From JACPDI01 sp035463475 (GTDB taxonomy: Bacteria; Acidobacteriota; Vicinamibacteria; Vicinamibacterales; 2-12-FULL-66-21), in the NCBI GenBank assembly GCA_035463475.1, contig DATHTE010000052.1, positions 1-64,000 of the forward strand: a DNA stretch of 64,000 bases, read 5' to 3'. Below, one piece after another: positions 26,042-36,634 of the stretch (its first letter is position 1; each line of letters opens with the position of its first letter). The notes under the pieces were generated by a model that saw only the letters and a program-made list of their open reading frames with translations, was not told the origin of the DNA and ran no database searches. The position numbers and the translations under genes were made by a program.

Positions 26042-28675
26042 GTGTCTGACCCCGCAATGTCGAAGCGAGGCATCCACGCGCACCACGCGCAGCTATGGCT
26101 GGTTCCCGTCGCCGCGCTGGTTCTCGCGGCGCCCGCGACCGCAGAGCCGGACGATCCGGTCGCGGATCGCAAGGCAACCGTCATCGTCGACCACGCGCGC
26201 TTCACCGTGCTGACGCCGCAGCTCGTGCGGATGGAGTGGTCGGGGGACCGGAAGTTCGAGGATCGGCCGTCGCTGGTGTTCATCAACAGGCGCCTGGCTG
26301 TACCGCGATTCAGCGTCGGCCGCCGCGGCGGCTGGACCGAGATCGACACAGGCAGCCTCAAGGTGCGCTATCGCCCGGGCGGGCGGGAACGCGGGCGCTT
26401 CGCCGCTGCCAACCTGGCGATCGAGCTCGACGTCGCGGGCAGGCCAGTCGTGTGGAAACCCGGATCGGAGGACGCCGGCAACCTGCGCGGGACGACGCGC
26501 ACGCTGGACGGCGTGAAGGGTGCGACCAGCCTCGAGCCCGGCATCGTCTCCCGCGATGGCTGGGCGCTCGTGGACGACACCGAACGGCCGCTGTTCGACT
26601 CTTCGGACTGGCCGTGGGTCATCCAGCGATCGCCAGGTCCGCGCCAGGACTGGTACTTCTTCGGGCACGGCCACGAGTACCGCCAGGCCCTGCACGACTT
26701 CACGCGTGTGGCGGGGCCGATCCCGATACCGCCGCGCTTTGCCTTCGGCACGTGGTGGTCGCGCTACTGGAGCTACACCGACCGCGAGTTCAAGGAGCTC
26801 GTCGAGGAGTTCCGGTCCCATGACGTGCCGCTCGACGTGCTCGTCATCGACATGGACTGGCACCTGACGTTCGGCACGAAGTGGTGGGAGAACAAGAAAG
26901 ATCAGTCCGGGCACACGCTCGGCTGGACCGGATACACCTGGAACCGCACGCTGTTCCCCGATCCACCCGGCTTCCTGGCCTGGTGCGGCGAGCGCGGCCT
27001 GAAGACGCCGCTCAACCTGCATCCCGCGTCTGGCGTCCAGCCGCACGAAGAGCAGTACTCCGCGATGGCGCGCGCGATGGGCATCGACCCGGCCACGAAA
27101 CAGTACGTGGCGTTCGACATCACGAACAAGCGGTTCGCCGAGAACTACCTGAAGATTCTCCATCACCCGCTCGAGGAGCAGGGTGTGGACTTCTGGTGGC
27201 TCGACTGGCAGCAGGAGCAGAAGACGAAAACGGAAGGGGTCAACCCCACGTGGTGGCTCAACTACGTCCACACGACGGACCTGGAGCGGCGCGGCAGGCG
27301 GCCGATCATCTATCACCGGTGGGGAGGCCTCGGCAATCACCGCTACCAGGTCGGATTCTCCGGCGACACCGTCTCGGTGTGGGCGTCGCTCGCGTTCCAG
27401 CCGTTCTTCACGGCCACCGCGGCGAATGTCGGCTACGGCTACTGGAGCCATGACATCGGCGGGCATATGCCGGGCCCAGTGGACGCGGAGCTCTACACAC
27501 GCTGGGTGCAGTTCGGGTTGTTCAGCCCGATTCTCCGCACGCACACGACGAAGCACCCGCAGGCCGAGCGCCGAATCTGGGCATATCCGCCCGAGAACGC
27601 GAAGATCATGCGCGACGCGTTCCTGCTGCGGTACGCGCTCGTGCCATATCTCTACAGCGCGGCGCGCCAGGCGTACGACACGGGAGTGTCCCTGGTGCGC
27701 CCGCTGTACTACGACTATGCGGAAGCGGCGGAGGCGTACGAGTTCAACGACGAGTACTTGTTCGGTGAGAGCATGATCGTGGCGCCGATCGCCGCTCCCG
27801 TCGATCCGTCGAGCGGGCTCGCGCGAAAGGAAATCTGGCTGCCGCCGGGGCAGTGGATCGAGTGGTACACGGGAGCGCGGCTCGAAGGCCCCGCGCGCCT
27901 GCAGCGCAGCTTCTCGATCGCGGAAGTACCGGTCTACGTGAAAGCGGGCGCGATCGTGCCGATGCAGCCGAAGATGCGGCACATCGGCGAGAGGCCGGTC
28001 GATCCGCTCATCGTGACCGTGTTTCCTGGATCCGAGGGGTCCACGCGCGTGTACGACGACGCGGGAGACACGCTGGGCTACAAGCAGAACGAGTTCTCGT
28101 GGACGACGGTCCGGCACCGAACGCAGGCGGACGGGACGCGGACGATCGAGATCCTGCCGATCGAGGGGCGATATCCCGGCATGCCCGAGGCGCGCGGCTA
28201 TGAGTTCCGCGTCTTCGGCGCGCTGCCGCCGGCGGCGGTGGAGTACCAGGACCGCGCCGTTCCCTTCGCGCGGCGCGCGGATCCCGGCGGGAGCGCGTCA
28301 TGGCGGTACGAGGGCGAAACGCTGACGACCATCGTTTCGATCCCGCGCACGGCGGTGGCGGTGCCCGTGCGCGTGACGCTGAGGGCCGCCGCGGCGTCCG
28401 GTAACGAGCCCGCGCTCGTGAGCGGGTATATCGGAACGTTGCGCCGGCTGCGGCTTGCGATGCGCGAGTTGAACAACACCTGGCCCAAGGGGTGGGCCCC
28501 GGATGTGCTCGTCGAGGCCATTCAGACCCCATCGCGCCTCGAGTCCGATCCGGCAGCAGCGGCGTCGGAACTGAAACAGTTCGCCGAGCGGCGGCCGCGG
28601 ATCGTGCGGGAGATTCGCGCGATGACGGTGGACCCTGACGCCGTCGCGCGGGCGCTGGCCGTCCTGGGGACCTGA
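26042..28675 (+). CDS. GH31 family alpha-glycosidase, exported
   Basis: About 877 residues. The GTG at 26042 is chosen because GGAG lies 9 bases upstream; the GTG at 26036 and ATG at 26057 are alternatives. A signal-like segment (LWLVPVAALVLAAPATA) is followed by the N-terminal beta domain and the GH31 barrel. The nucleophile Asp is in WWLDWQQEQ (about residue 388) and the acid/base Asp in GFSGDTVSVW. The sequences YWSHDIGGHMPG and LFSPILRTHTTKHP are family marks. Enzymes of this family hydrolyse alpha-glucosides or alpha-xylosides. The C-terminal about 150 residues contain a DUF5110-like sheet domain and a helical tail. Confidence 0.92.
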   Translation: MSDPAMSKRGIHAHHAQLWLVPVAALVLAAPATAEPDDPVADRKATVIVDHARFTVLTPQLVRMEWSGDRKFEDRPSLVFINRRLAVPRFSVGRRGGWTEIDTGSLKVRYRPGGRERGRFAAANLAIELDVAGRPVVWKPGSEDAGNLRGTTRTLDGVKGATSLEPGIVSRDGWALVDDTERPLFDSSDWPWVIQRSPGPRQDWYFFGHGHEYRQALHDFTRVAGPIPIPPRFAFGTWWSRYWSYTDREFKELVEEFRSHDVPLDVLVIDMDWHLTFGTKWWENKKDQSGHTLGWTGYTWNRTLFPDPPGFLAWCGERGLKTPLNLHPASGVQPHEEQYSAMARAMGIDPATKQYVAFDITNKRFAENYLKILHHPLEEQGVDFWWLDWQQEQKTKTEGVNPTWWLNYVHTTDLERRGRRPIIYHRWGGLGNHRYQVGFSGDTVSVWASLAFQPFFTATAANVGYGYWSHDIGGHMPGPVDAELYTRWVQFGLFSPILRTHTTKHPQAERRIWAYPPENAKIMRDAFLLRYALVPYLYSAARQAYDTGVSLVRPLYYDYAEAAEAYEFNDEYLFGESMIVAPIAAPVDPSSGLARKEIWLPPGQWIEWYTGARLEGPARLQRSFSIAEVPVYVKAGAIVPMQPKMRHIGERPVDPLIVTVFPGSEGSTRVYDDAGDTLGYKQNEFSWTTVRHRTQADGTRTIEILPIEGRYPGMPEARGYEFRVFGALPPAAVEYQDRAVPFARRADPGGSASWRYEGETLTTIVSIPRTAVAVPVRVTLRAAAASGNEPALVSGYIGTLRRLRLAMRELNNTWPKGWAPDVLVEAIQTPSRLESDPAAAASELKQFAERRPRIVREIRAMTVDPDAVARALAVLGT

Positions 28676-28677
28676 CC

Positions 28678-30333
<1,656 letters not shown>

Positions 30334-30380
30334 GGATCCTCCCTTCTGGGCGGCGACGAGGCTACGCCCGGCCCGCACTG

Positions 30381-30454
30381 GTGTCAACGGCCGGGCGTGC
30401 AACACGGCCGGGCGTGTGTCAACAACACGGCCGGGCGGGGCGTGTGGCCGGGCT
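30381..30454. repeat. Short direct repeats of ACGGCCGGGCG
   Basis: ACGGCCGGGCG occurs at 30387, 30404 and 30427, and a partial GGCCGGGC follows at 30446. GTGTCAAC occurs at 30381 and again at 30416. The array sits directly upstream of the amidase start on the minus strand, where its promoter is expected. The irregular spacing (17 and 23 bases) speaks against a CRISPR and for slippage-generated repeats or clustered protein sites. Confidence 0.5.
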
Positions 30455-30570
30455 TCCGGCGTGCCCGCGTCGATGCTGCCGACCTAGCCCAACAATAAAT
30501 AGCCATTGACTCGGCCGCACGAAGCGGGCAGCATTCGTTTTCCGTCTTCGTTCCTCATACCAACTCAGGC

Positions 30571-30613
30571 GGGTGAACGCAGGGCTGCAATCAAGTGCAG
30601 CCCTCGCTCACCC
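30571..30613 (+). promoter_or_regulatory. Two-part stem-loop in the 5' leader of the Trp-Gly-repeat subtilase
   Basis: GGGTGA (30571-30576) pairs with TCACCC (30608-30613), and AGGGCTGCA (30581-30589) pairs perfectly with TGCAGCCCT (30596-30604), leaving a small internal loop and a 6-base apical loop. It lies 44 bases before the ATG at 30658. The rest of the 324-base gap (30334-30657) holds the repeats at 30381-30454 and a short AT-richer stretch near 30490-30560 that could contain promoters; no gene is seen. Confidence 0.5.
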
Positions 30614-30657
30614 TTAAGAACTCAAGGGGGCGATCCGACTCTACGGGTGTGTGCACC

Positions 30658-32505
30658 ATGCTGAAGACGTCAACACTGACTCGCCTGTTTCTGGTGGCCC
30701 TCATTCTCGTCGTGGGCTCGCCCAGACCTGCACGTTTGCTGGCAGACCCGGCGACACACGCGAAACTCGGAGCGCTGGTCGACAAGCGCGCGGCGCTTGC
30801 GTCCGGGTGGACGCGGGTCATCGTGCGCGCGAGTGATAGCGCATCGCTCCGACAGCTTGGTCCGGTCGTCAACCGCGCGGGAGGACGCCTGGGTCGGCGA
30901 CTCGCGGCGATCGACAGCCAGGTGGCGTACGTGCCCAACGCCGCCTTGCGCGGCCTGGCACACCATCCGCTGGTCGAGTACATCTCGCTCGATCGCGCGA
31001 TCGCGGGCTCGTTGGAGCGAACGGGCAAGGTCGTCGGCGCCACCAGCGTGCGGGGCGAACTTGGCGTGGACGGCGCAGGCATTGGTGTGGCGGTCATCGA
31101 CTCCGGCATCACGGCGTCGCACACCGATCTCGCGGACGCGAACGGAGTCCAGCGCGTTGTCCGTTTTGTAGATTTCGTCAACGGGATCGAGACGCCGTAC
31201 GACGATTACGGGCACGGGACCCACGTCGCGGGGATCATCGCGGGCAACGGCGCTCGTTCCAACGGCACCCGCGCCGGGATCGCGCCCGCGGCGCACCTCA
31301 TCGTCCTCAAGGCGCTCGACGCGTCGGGCGCCGGCCGGATCAGCGACGTCATCGCGGCGTTCGAATATGTCCTGGCGAACCGCGACGCCCTCAACATCCG
31401 GGTCGTCAACCTGTCGCTCGGCGCGGCAGTTTTCGAGTCCTACAACTCGGATCCCTTGACGCTGGCAGCCAGGCGCGTGGCGGAAGCGGGGATTGTTGTG
31501 GTGGCTTCGGCTGGGAACAGCGGCCGCAGTTCGCAGGGGCTCACGCTTTACGGCGGCGTCACCGCTCCGGGCAACGCACCGTGGGTGCTGACCGTCGGCG
31601 CGGCGAGCCACAACGGCACGACCGACCGTGACGATGACACGATTGCGCCCTTCAGCTCCCGCGGCCCGGCGGCCGTGGATCACGCCGCCAAACCAGACAT
31701 CGTCGCGCCGGGCACGGGAACCGAGTCTCTGAGCGCTCCCGGCAGCGCGCTGTACGCCAAGTGGGCCGCCTACCTTCTGGACGGCGCCGACCCCACGCTG
31801 ACTACGCCGTACTTGAGCCTGAGCGGCACCAGCATGGCCGCTCCGGTGGTCAGCGGGACGGTTGCGCTCATGCTGCAGGCGAACCCGGCGCTGACCCCGA
31901 ACGAGGTGAAGGCGATTCTGCAATACACCTCGCGCCGCCACTCGTGGACGGACGAGCTGACGCAGGGCGCTGGGTCTCTCAATGCCAAGGGAGCGGTAAG
32001 GCTCGCCCGGTACTTCGCGGGGCTGTACGGCACAAGCTACCCGTCGTCATCGGAATGGAGCAAGCGCGTTGTCTGGGGCAACCAGGTAATCGCGGGAGGC
32101 CGGCTCACGCAGGATGCAAACGCGTGGGGCACCGACGTGGCGTGGGGTGCCGCGACGACCCCGACCGGCGAAGCGGTCCGCTGGGGAGAGCTCTGCGTGA
32201 GCGACTTCTGCGGTGACTCCTCCTCGTGGGTTCCATGGCAGGTGAGCTGTGCCGACGAGGTGTGCGGCACCATCACGTGGGGCTCCGGCACGTCGAAGAA
32301 CGCGGTGTGGGGCACCGCCTGCGGCGGCGCCGACTGCCAGGGCGCGTGGAGTGCAGACAGCGTCTCGATCGCGGACGGCACCCAGGCATCGACCGTCGTG
32401 TGGGGAAGCACAGACATGGACACGGTCGTGTGGGGCAGTACCGTGGTGTGGGGATCCGCGTGCACCGATCCGGCGTGCCAGCCGGTCATCTGGCCGAAGG
32501 AGTGA
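30658..32505 (+). CDS. Secreted subtilase (S8) with C-terminal Trp-Gly repeats
   Basis: A 615-residue exported protease. A signal peptide (LFLVALILVVG) is followed by a propeptide-like region (about residues 30-120) and the subtilisin domain, with Asp148 in VAVIDSGI, His186 in YGHGTHVAG and Ser392 in SLSGTSMAAP. From residue 465 to the end, nine Trp-Gly dipeptides occur, mostly as [V/A/T]-x-WG (VVWGN, DVAWG, AVRWG, TITWG, TVVWG), mixed with Cys-bearing segments (CVSDFC, CADEVC). I recall such tails in acidobacterial subtilases; they may form a beta-repeat for surface or polymer contact. The ATG at 30658 is chosen for the signal peptide. The hybrid kinase gene starts 7 bases after the stop. 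Confidence 0.9.
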   Translation: MLKTSTLTRLFLVALILVVGSPRPARLLADPATHAKLGALVDKRAALASGWTRVIVRASDSASLRQLGPVVNRAGGRLGRRLAAIDSQVAYVPNAALRGLAHHPLVEYISLDRAIAGSLERTGKVVGATSVRGELGVDGAGIGVAVIDSGITASHTDLADANGVQRVVRFVDFVNGIETPYDDYGHGTHVAGIIAGNGARSNGTRAGIAPAAHLIVLKALDASGAGRISDVIAAFEYVLANRDALNIRVVNLSLGAAVFESYNSDPLTLAARRVAEAGIVVVASAGNSGRSSQGLTLYGGVTAPGNAPWVLTVGAASHNGTTDRDDDTIAPFSSRGPAAVDHAAKPDIVAPGTGTESLSAPGSALYAKWAAYLLDGADPTLTTPYLSLSGTSMAAPVVSGTVALMLQANPALTPNEVKAILQYTSRRHSWTDELTQGAGSLNAKGAVRLARYFAGLYGTSYPSSSEWSKRVVWGNQVIAGGRLTQDANAWGTDVAWGAATTPTGEAVRWGELCVSDFCGDSSSWVPWQVSCADEVCGTITWGSGTSKNAVWGTACGGADCQGAWSADSVSIADGTQASTVVWGSTDMDTVVWGSTVVWGSACTDPACQPVIWPKE

Positions 32506-32512
32506 CGCCGTG

Positions 32513-34651
32513 ATGCAAGCCTTCATGGACGGACGGCTGCGGGTGACGCCCTGGCGCAGGCGGTCCCATCTGCCACCGCTGGCGGGTCCCACCTGGGAGG
32601 CTCTCCCGATCTCGGCAAGGGTCTATGTTGGCGCAGTGATCCTGTTGGGTGCGTACTGGGTGGTGCTGTTCTTCCCGCTCACGCTTCCTTCCCCCACACT
32701 GTTTGCGGCTCTGCTGCTTTTCAGCTGCCTGACGTCCACCTGGAAAGTCACCCTCCCGATTTCGGTCGCCAACGGTTCGACGCTGTCCGTCTCCTACGCG
32801 GCGAACGTGATGGCGCTCCTGCTGCTGGGCCCGCGGCAGGCGGTACTCATCGCGGTTGCGGGCGTGTTGGTCCAGTGCACCTACAAACGGAAACAGCCGT
32901 ACCCGCTGCATCGCACGCTGTTCAGCGTCGCTGCCATGGTCATCACCATGACAGCGACCGGCCTGATCTACTTCTGGCTCGGGGGCCCGATCCCGCCTCA
33001 GGGATCTGATGGACTGGCGAAGCCGCTGGTCGGGGCGATCGCGACGTACTTCCTCGTCAACACCGGACTGGTGGCCGGCGCCGTCGCCCTCACCAACAAA
33101 CGGACCGTTGTCGAGACGTGGCGCCAGGAGTTCATGTGGCTCGCCGCCAGCTTCATGGCCGCGGGCACCGCGGGCGCGCTGGCGGCGGTGGTCGTGGTAC
33201 GCGGGGAGCACTGGAAAGCGCTGCTGCTGACCGCGCCAATCTACCTGACCTACAAGACGTACGGGCTGTTCGTCGGGCGGCTGGAAGATCACAAGCGGCA
33301 CATGCTCGAGATGTCGCGCTTGCACGAGCAGACCGTCACCGCCCTCGGACAGGCTCGCGACGCCGAGCGCGCGCTCGCATCGGAGAAAGAACGCCTCACC
33401 ACAGCGCTCGAGGAGAAGACCCGTCTCGAGGAGGCACGCAAGCAGCTCCTCGCGCGCGAGTACGCGGCCCGGGCGAGCGCGGAAGCCGCGAACCGGCTCA
33501 AGGACCAGTTCCTCGCGACCGTCTCGCACGAGCTGCGCACACCGCTGACCGCCATGCTCGGCTGGGCCGACATGCTGCGGCGGGGCGTCATGGATGACGC
33601 GCGTCGCGATCGCGCGGTGTGGGCGATTCACGCGAGCGCGAAACGCCAGGCGCAACTGATCGACGACCTCCTGGACGTGTCGCGCATCATGTCCGGGAAG
33701 CTCAGGTTGCACCGCACGCCGGTGAGCCTCGAGGGCGTCGTTCACGACGCTGTCCAGGTTATCCAGCAGGCAGCGGACGCGAACGGGATCCGCATCACTA
33801 TCGACGCCGACCCCCTCGTCGGCCTGGTCCACGCCGACCCCGCGCGCCTCCAGCAGATCGCCTGCAACCTGCTCTCGAACGCCGTGAAGTTCACGCCACC
33901 GGGAGGCGTCGTGAGCGTGCGCCTGCGCCGGACGCCGCGCAACACCGCCGAGATGATGGTTACGGACACCGGCGAAGGGATCTCGCCGCATTTCCTCCCG
34001 GCGGTCTTCGATCCGTTCCGCCAGGCGGATGCATCGACGACGCGGGTGCACCGCGGGCTGGGCATCGGGTTGTCGATCGTCAAGAACCTCGTTGAAGCCC
34101 ACGGCGGAACGGTGAGCGCGCACAGCGCCGGCGAAGGGCGTGGCGCCACGTTCATCGTCGAGTTGCCGGTCGCGACCGTTAATGCCGCGGCAACGAGGAC
34201 CGCCCCCGGTCTCGCAGCGGAACCAGCCGATCCTCCGCCACCGCTCGACGGCCTGTCCGTGCTGGTCGTGGATGACGACGTGGAGAGCCGCGAGGTCGTC
34301 GCGGAATACCTGCGGGCTTCGCGCGCCAGGGTGCTAAGCGCGGCATCCGCCGCGCAGGCGCTGGAGGTCCTGAAGCGCGAGCAGGTGGACGTCCTGCTGG
34401 CGGACATCGGTATGCCGGAAGAGGACGGTTACTCGCTCATCCGGAAGGTGCGCGCGCTCGAAATGGAAACATCGCTCATCCCCGCCGCCGCGCTCACCGC
34501 CTTCGCGCGGGAGTCCGACCGCGAAGAGGCGCTCCGGGCAGGTTTCCAGCTCCACCTGCCGAAGCCGATCGACGCGCGATCGCTCGTCGAAGCCGTTGCC
34601 ATTCTGGGCGCCACGGGCACACCTGGCGCCGACGCGGCGCCGCGGGCCTGA
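32513..34651 (+). CDS. Membrane hybrid sensor histidine kinase with receiver domain
   Basis: A 712-residue protein. Residues about 30-250 hold several hydrophobic helices (VYVGAVILLGAYWVVLFFPL onward) forming a MASE-like membrane sensor. A coiled-coil linker (about 265-325) leads to the HisKA helix with His339 in VSHELRTPLTAML. The ATPase domain shows NLLSNAVKF, TDTGEGISP and GLGIGLSIVKN. A C-terminal receiver domain has the acidic pair in VLVVDDDVES and phospho-acceptor Asp631 in LLADIGMPEEDG. GAAGGAG upstream fits either the GTG at 32510 or the ATG at 32513. It lies 7 bases behind the Trp-Gly subtilase, so the two are probably co-transcribed. Confidence 0.9.
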   Translation: MQAFMDGRLRVTPWRRRSHLPPLAGPTWEALPISARVYVGAVILLGAYWVVLFFPLTLPSPTLFAALLLFSCLTSTWKVTLPISVANGSTLSVSYAANVMALLLLGPRQAVLIAVAGVLVQCTYKRKQPYPLHRTLFSVAAMVITMTATGLIYFWLGGPIPPQGSDGLAKPLVGAIATYFLVNTGLVAGAVALTNKRTVVETWRQEFMWLAASFMAAGTAGALAAVVVVRGEHWKALLLTAPIYLTYKTYGLFVGRLEDHKRHMLEMSRLHEQTVTALGQARDAERALASEKERLTTALEEKTRLEEARKQLLAREYAARASAEAANRLKDQFLATVSHELRTPLTAMLGWADMLRRGVMDDARRDRAVWAIHASAKRQAQLIDDLLDVSRIMSGKLRLHRTPVSLEGVVHDAVQVIQQAADANGIRITIDADPLVGLVHADPARLQQIACNLLSNAVKFTPPGGVVSVRLRRTPRNTAEMMVTDTGEGISPHFLPAVFDPFRQADASTTRVHRGLGIGLSIVKNLVEAHGGTVSAHSAGEGRGATFIVELPVATVNAAATRTAPGLAAEPADPPPPLDGLSVLVVDDDVESREVVAEYLRASRARVLSAASAAQALEVLKREQVDVLLADIGMPEEDGYSLIRKVRALEMETSLIPAAALTAFARESDREEALRAGFQLHLPKPIDARSLVEAVAILGATGTPGADAAPRA

Positions 34652-34740
34652 GCTGGCATTCTCGCCCGGCACCCGGGAATTCCCCGCTTCAGCCGATAAC
34701 AGGACAGCCCCTCAGTGGCGGGGCCGAACCGCGCAGTTGT

Positions 34741-34807
34741 AATATAGGCCTATATTGAGCTATAATGTCATATATTTAGGCTACTTTGTCGTTAATGTCA
34801 TATTAAC
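34741..34807. promoter_or_regulatory. AT-rich regulatory island with 16-bp palindrome and 30-bp-spaced repeats
   Basis: In otherwise GC-rich DNA this stretch holds a perfect 16-base palindrome, AATATAGGCCTATATT (34741-34756). Two exact copies of TAATGTCATAT stand at 34763-34773 and 34793-34803, 30 bases apart, about three helical turns. GTTAAT (34791-34796) and ATTAAC (34802-34807) form a further inverted repeat over the second copy. It lies 56 bases before the likely start of the unknown exported protein. Clustered sites on the same helix face suggest cooperative binding of a transcription factor. Confidence 0.6.
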
Positions 34808-34862
34808 CGAGTCAATTGCGATCTCCGTTCCGGGAGGGCGCTCGGCGACGAGCGTTGCTCTT

Positions 34863-36584
34863 ATGCGCAATGCCGTGTTCCTCGGCGTCGTCATCGCGGG
34901 GGTCAGTCTTCTCGCCGGGCCTCGCCCTGAGGCCTCCAGTCGCTGGAACCGGCGTGGCGGCCCGGTGGACTGGTCGCATCGCCACATGGTCGCGGCCCGG
35001 GGCGGACCGGATGGCGGCCAGCGCATCTCGCACGACTGGCGAACCCATCGGAAGCATGCACGCCTCGAACGCGCGCGCTCGCGCCGCGACCTGATGTTCG
35101 AGTGGTTCAAGCAGCACTGGCCCGAGAAACTCGCGCGCAAGAAGGAAACGTCCTCGTCGAAACTCGACTGGAGTCTTAACACCGGCGGCTACGGGAACGT
35201 CCTCGGCACCCCTGCGAAGTACAGCTTCGATATCACGGCATACAACTGCAGCGACGTGATCTACTTCACGGTGGACCAGGCCGGCAGCGCCTCGGCCGTC
35301 AACGTCGTGGGCATCACGAATCCGTACGGCGGCTGTCCGGGCAATGCCGGCGGCACGACGCCGACGGTCAAGTTTGGCATCGCGATGATGAGCCCAGTGC
35401 CCACCTCGGCAGTGCTGAGTCTGGATGGCAGGATTCTCTACGTCATCGAGTCGGCGGCATCGGGTATGGTCCTGCACGCGATTCTCGTAGACAACATTAC
35501 GAGCAACCCCGGCACCTACGACTTCGGCACGAGCACGTGGACGTCGACGCATACGCTCGCGGCGCCGGACGGGACGCCGACGAGCGAGCAGCTGTTCCAG
35601 TTGACGTATTCCGGCGTGACCAACACGACGTCGTCGCCGTTCCTTGACTACTGGACCGACCAGCTGTACTTCGGCACCTCCCAGGGGCGTATTCACCGAG
35701 TGCTCGACGCGGCCTCGTCGGCAGCGGCCAAGGACCCGGATTTCCCCGTCACGTGCGGCATCAACGCGCACCAATCTCCGGTGTTCTATGACGGGCAGGT
35801 GATTTCAGCGGGCGCGGATGGCTATCTGTATCGCATTAACACCCTTCTTGCGCCTCCGTACACGTGCGTTCGTTCCATTCAGGGCGGAGCCGGAACGATT
35901 GAGGGAGCCGCCGGGGGATTTGCGTCGCCAGTCCTCGACGTCACCAACGAGCTGATCGTCGTTGTTTCGGGCCACGCGGCGGCGGCTGCCTTGAGGGGCA
36001 TCGGGACCTTCAACTTCAGGTTCGCCGCGGGGGAAAACTACGTTGCCGGACAGTCCCTGGGCGTCGTGGATTTGGACGCGAACGCGCCGCAGACGCCGGC
36101 ATTCGACGACAACTTCTGGCTGTACAACAACGGAAGCGTGTACGCCGTCGGCGCACCGGACAGCGGGACTGGCACCTACCTGCGCCGGCAACCGTATAAC
36201 GCCGGGGTCCTCGGCGCGACGGCGGGCTACGGTCAGCTTCGCCGCGGTACGTCAGGAAGCGCGCAGGCTCCGGCGAGCCCGGTTACCGAGTTCATGACCG
36301 CGAGCGGCGATTTCCTGTATGTGGGCGCGGCGAGTTACACGCGGTATCGATTCATGTACCGCATCGCGGCCGGGTTTGGAGGAACGAGCGGTTCGCCGGT
36401 CGCCGTCGATAGCCGATACCCGAGTGGCACCACACCGGGGCCAGGTGTGCTCTCGGGCATCATCATCGACACGAACCTGAGCGACAACACGGGCGGGACC
36501 GCGAAGGCGAACGTGTACTTCGGCACGGTCGGAGTCGCGTCAACGACGCAGAGCACGATCGTGCAGCTCGCGCAAGCGTTCTGA
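34863..36584 (+). CDS. Unknown exported protein, beta-propeller-like
   Basis: About 573 residues from the ATG at 34863, chosen because a signal peptide starts there (MRNAVFLGVVIAGVSLLAG). After a basic stretch (about 30-90) the sequence becomes rich in Gly, Ser, Thr and aromatic residues, with repeated segments of the type SPVFYDGQVISAGADGYLYR and FGTSQGRIHRVLD. These look like blades of a PQQ/WD-type beta-propeller. No catalytic motif and no sorting signal are seen. It follows an AT-rich control region and precedes the RiPP-like operon by about 50 bases, but a promoter-like element separates them. I cannot assign a function. Confidence 0.6.
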   Translation: MRNAVFLGVVIAGVSLLAGPRPEASSRWNRRGGPVDWSHRHMVAARGGPDGGQRISHDWRTHRKHARLERARSRRDLMFEWFKQHWPEKLARKKETSSSKLDWSLNTGGYGNVLGTPAKYSFDITAYNCSDVIYFTVDQAGSASAVNVVGITNPYGGCPGNAGGTTPTVKFGIAMMSPVPTSAVLSLDGRILYVIESAASGMVLHAILVDNITSNPGTYDFGTSTWTSTHTLAAPDGTPTSEQLFQLTYSGVTNTTSSPFLDYWTDQLYFGTSQGRIHRVLDAASSAAAKDPDFPVTCGINAHQSPVFYDGQVISAGADGYLYRINTLLAPPYTCVRSIQGGAGTIEGAAGGFASPVLDVTNELIVVVSGHAAAAALRGIGTFNFRFAAGENYVAGQSLGVVDLDANAPQTPAFDDNFWLYNNGSVYAVGAPDSGTGTYLRRQPYNAGVLGATAGYGQLRRGTSGSAQAPASPVTEFMTASGDFLYVGAASYTRYRFMYRIAAGFGGTSGSPVAVDSRYPSGTTPGPGVLSGIIIDTNLSDNTGGTAKANVYFGTVGVASTTQSTIVQLAQAF

Positions 36585-36593
36585 CATTCGGCG

Positions 36594-36623
36594 TTGCCCG
36601 CGCCCGCCGCCGGACGCTATACT
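36594..36623 (+). promoter_or_regulatory. Candidate sigma70-type promoter of the RiPP-like operon
   Basis: TTGCCC at 36594-36599 and TATACT at 36618-36623 are separated by 18 bases, close to the sigma70 consensus. The start codon of the HPr-kinase-like gene at 36635 lies only 11 bases beyond the -10 element, so a transcript would have almost no leader. No ribosome site is visible before that ATG, consistent with leaderless translation. Confidence 0.4.
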
Positions 36624-36634
36624 CGGCTATCCAC

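Noticed and set aside
30571..30613. c-di-GMP (GEMM) riboswitch
   Set aside because: The GGGTGAACGC string looked similar at first, but the two-helix GEMM core and tetraloop receptor cannot be formed; only a simple interrupted stem is supported.
34863..36584. PQQ-dependent dehydrogenase
   Set aside because: Blade-like segments are present, but the repeated Trp-docking motifs and the calcium/PQQ-binding residues of those enzymes are not seen.
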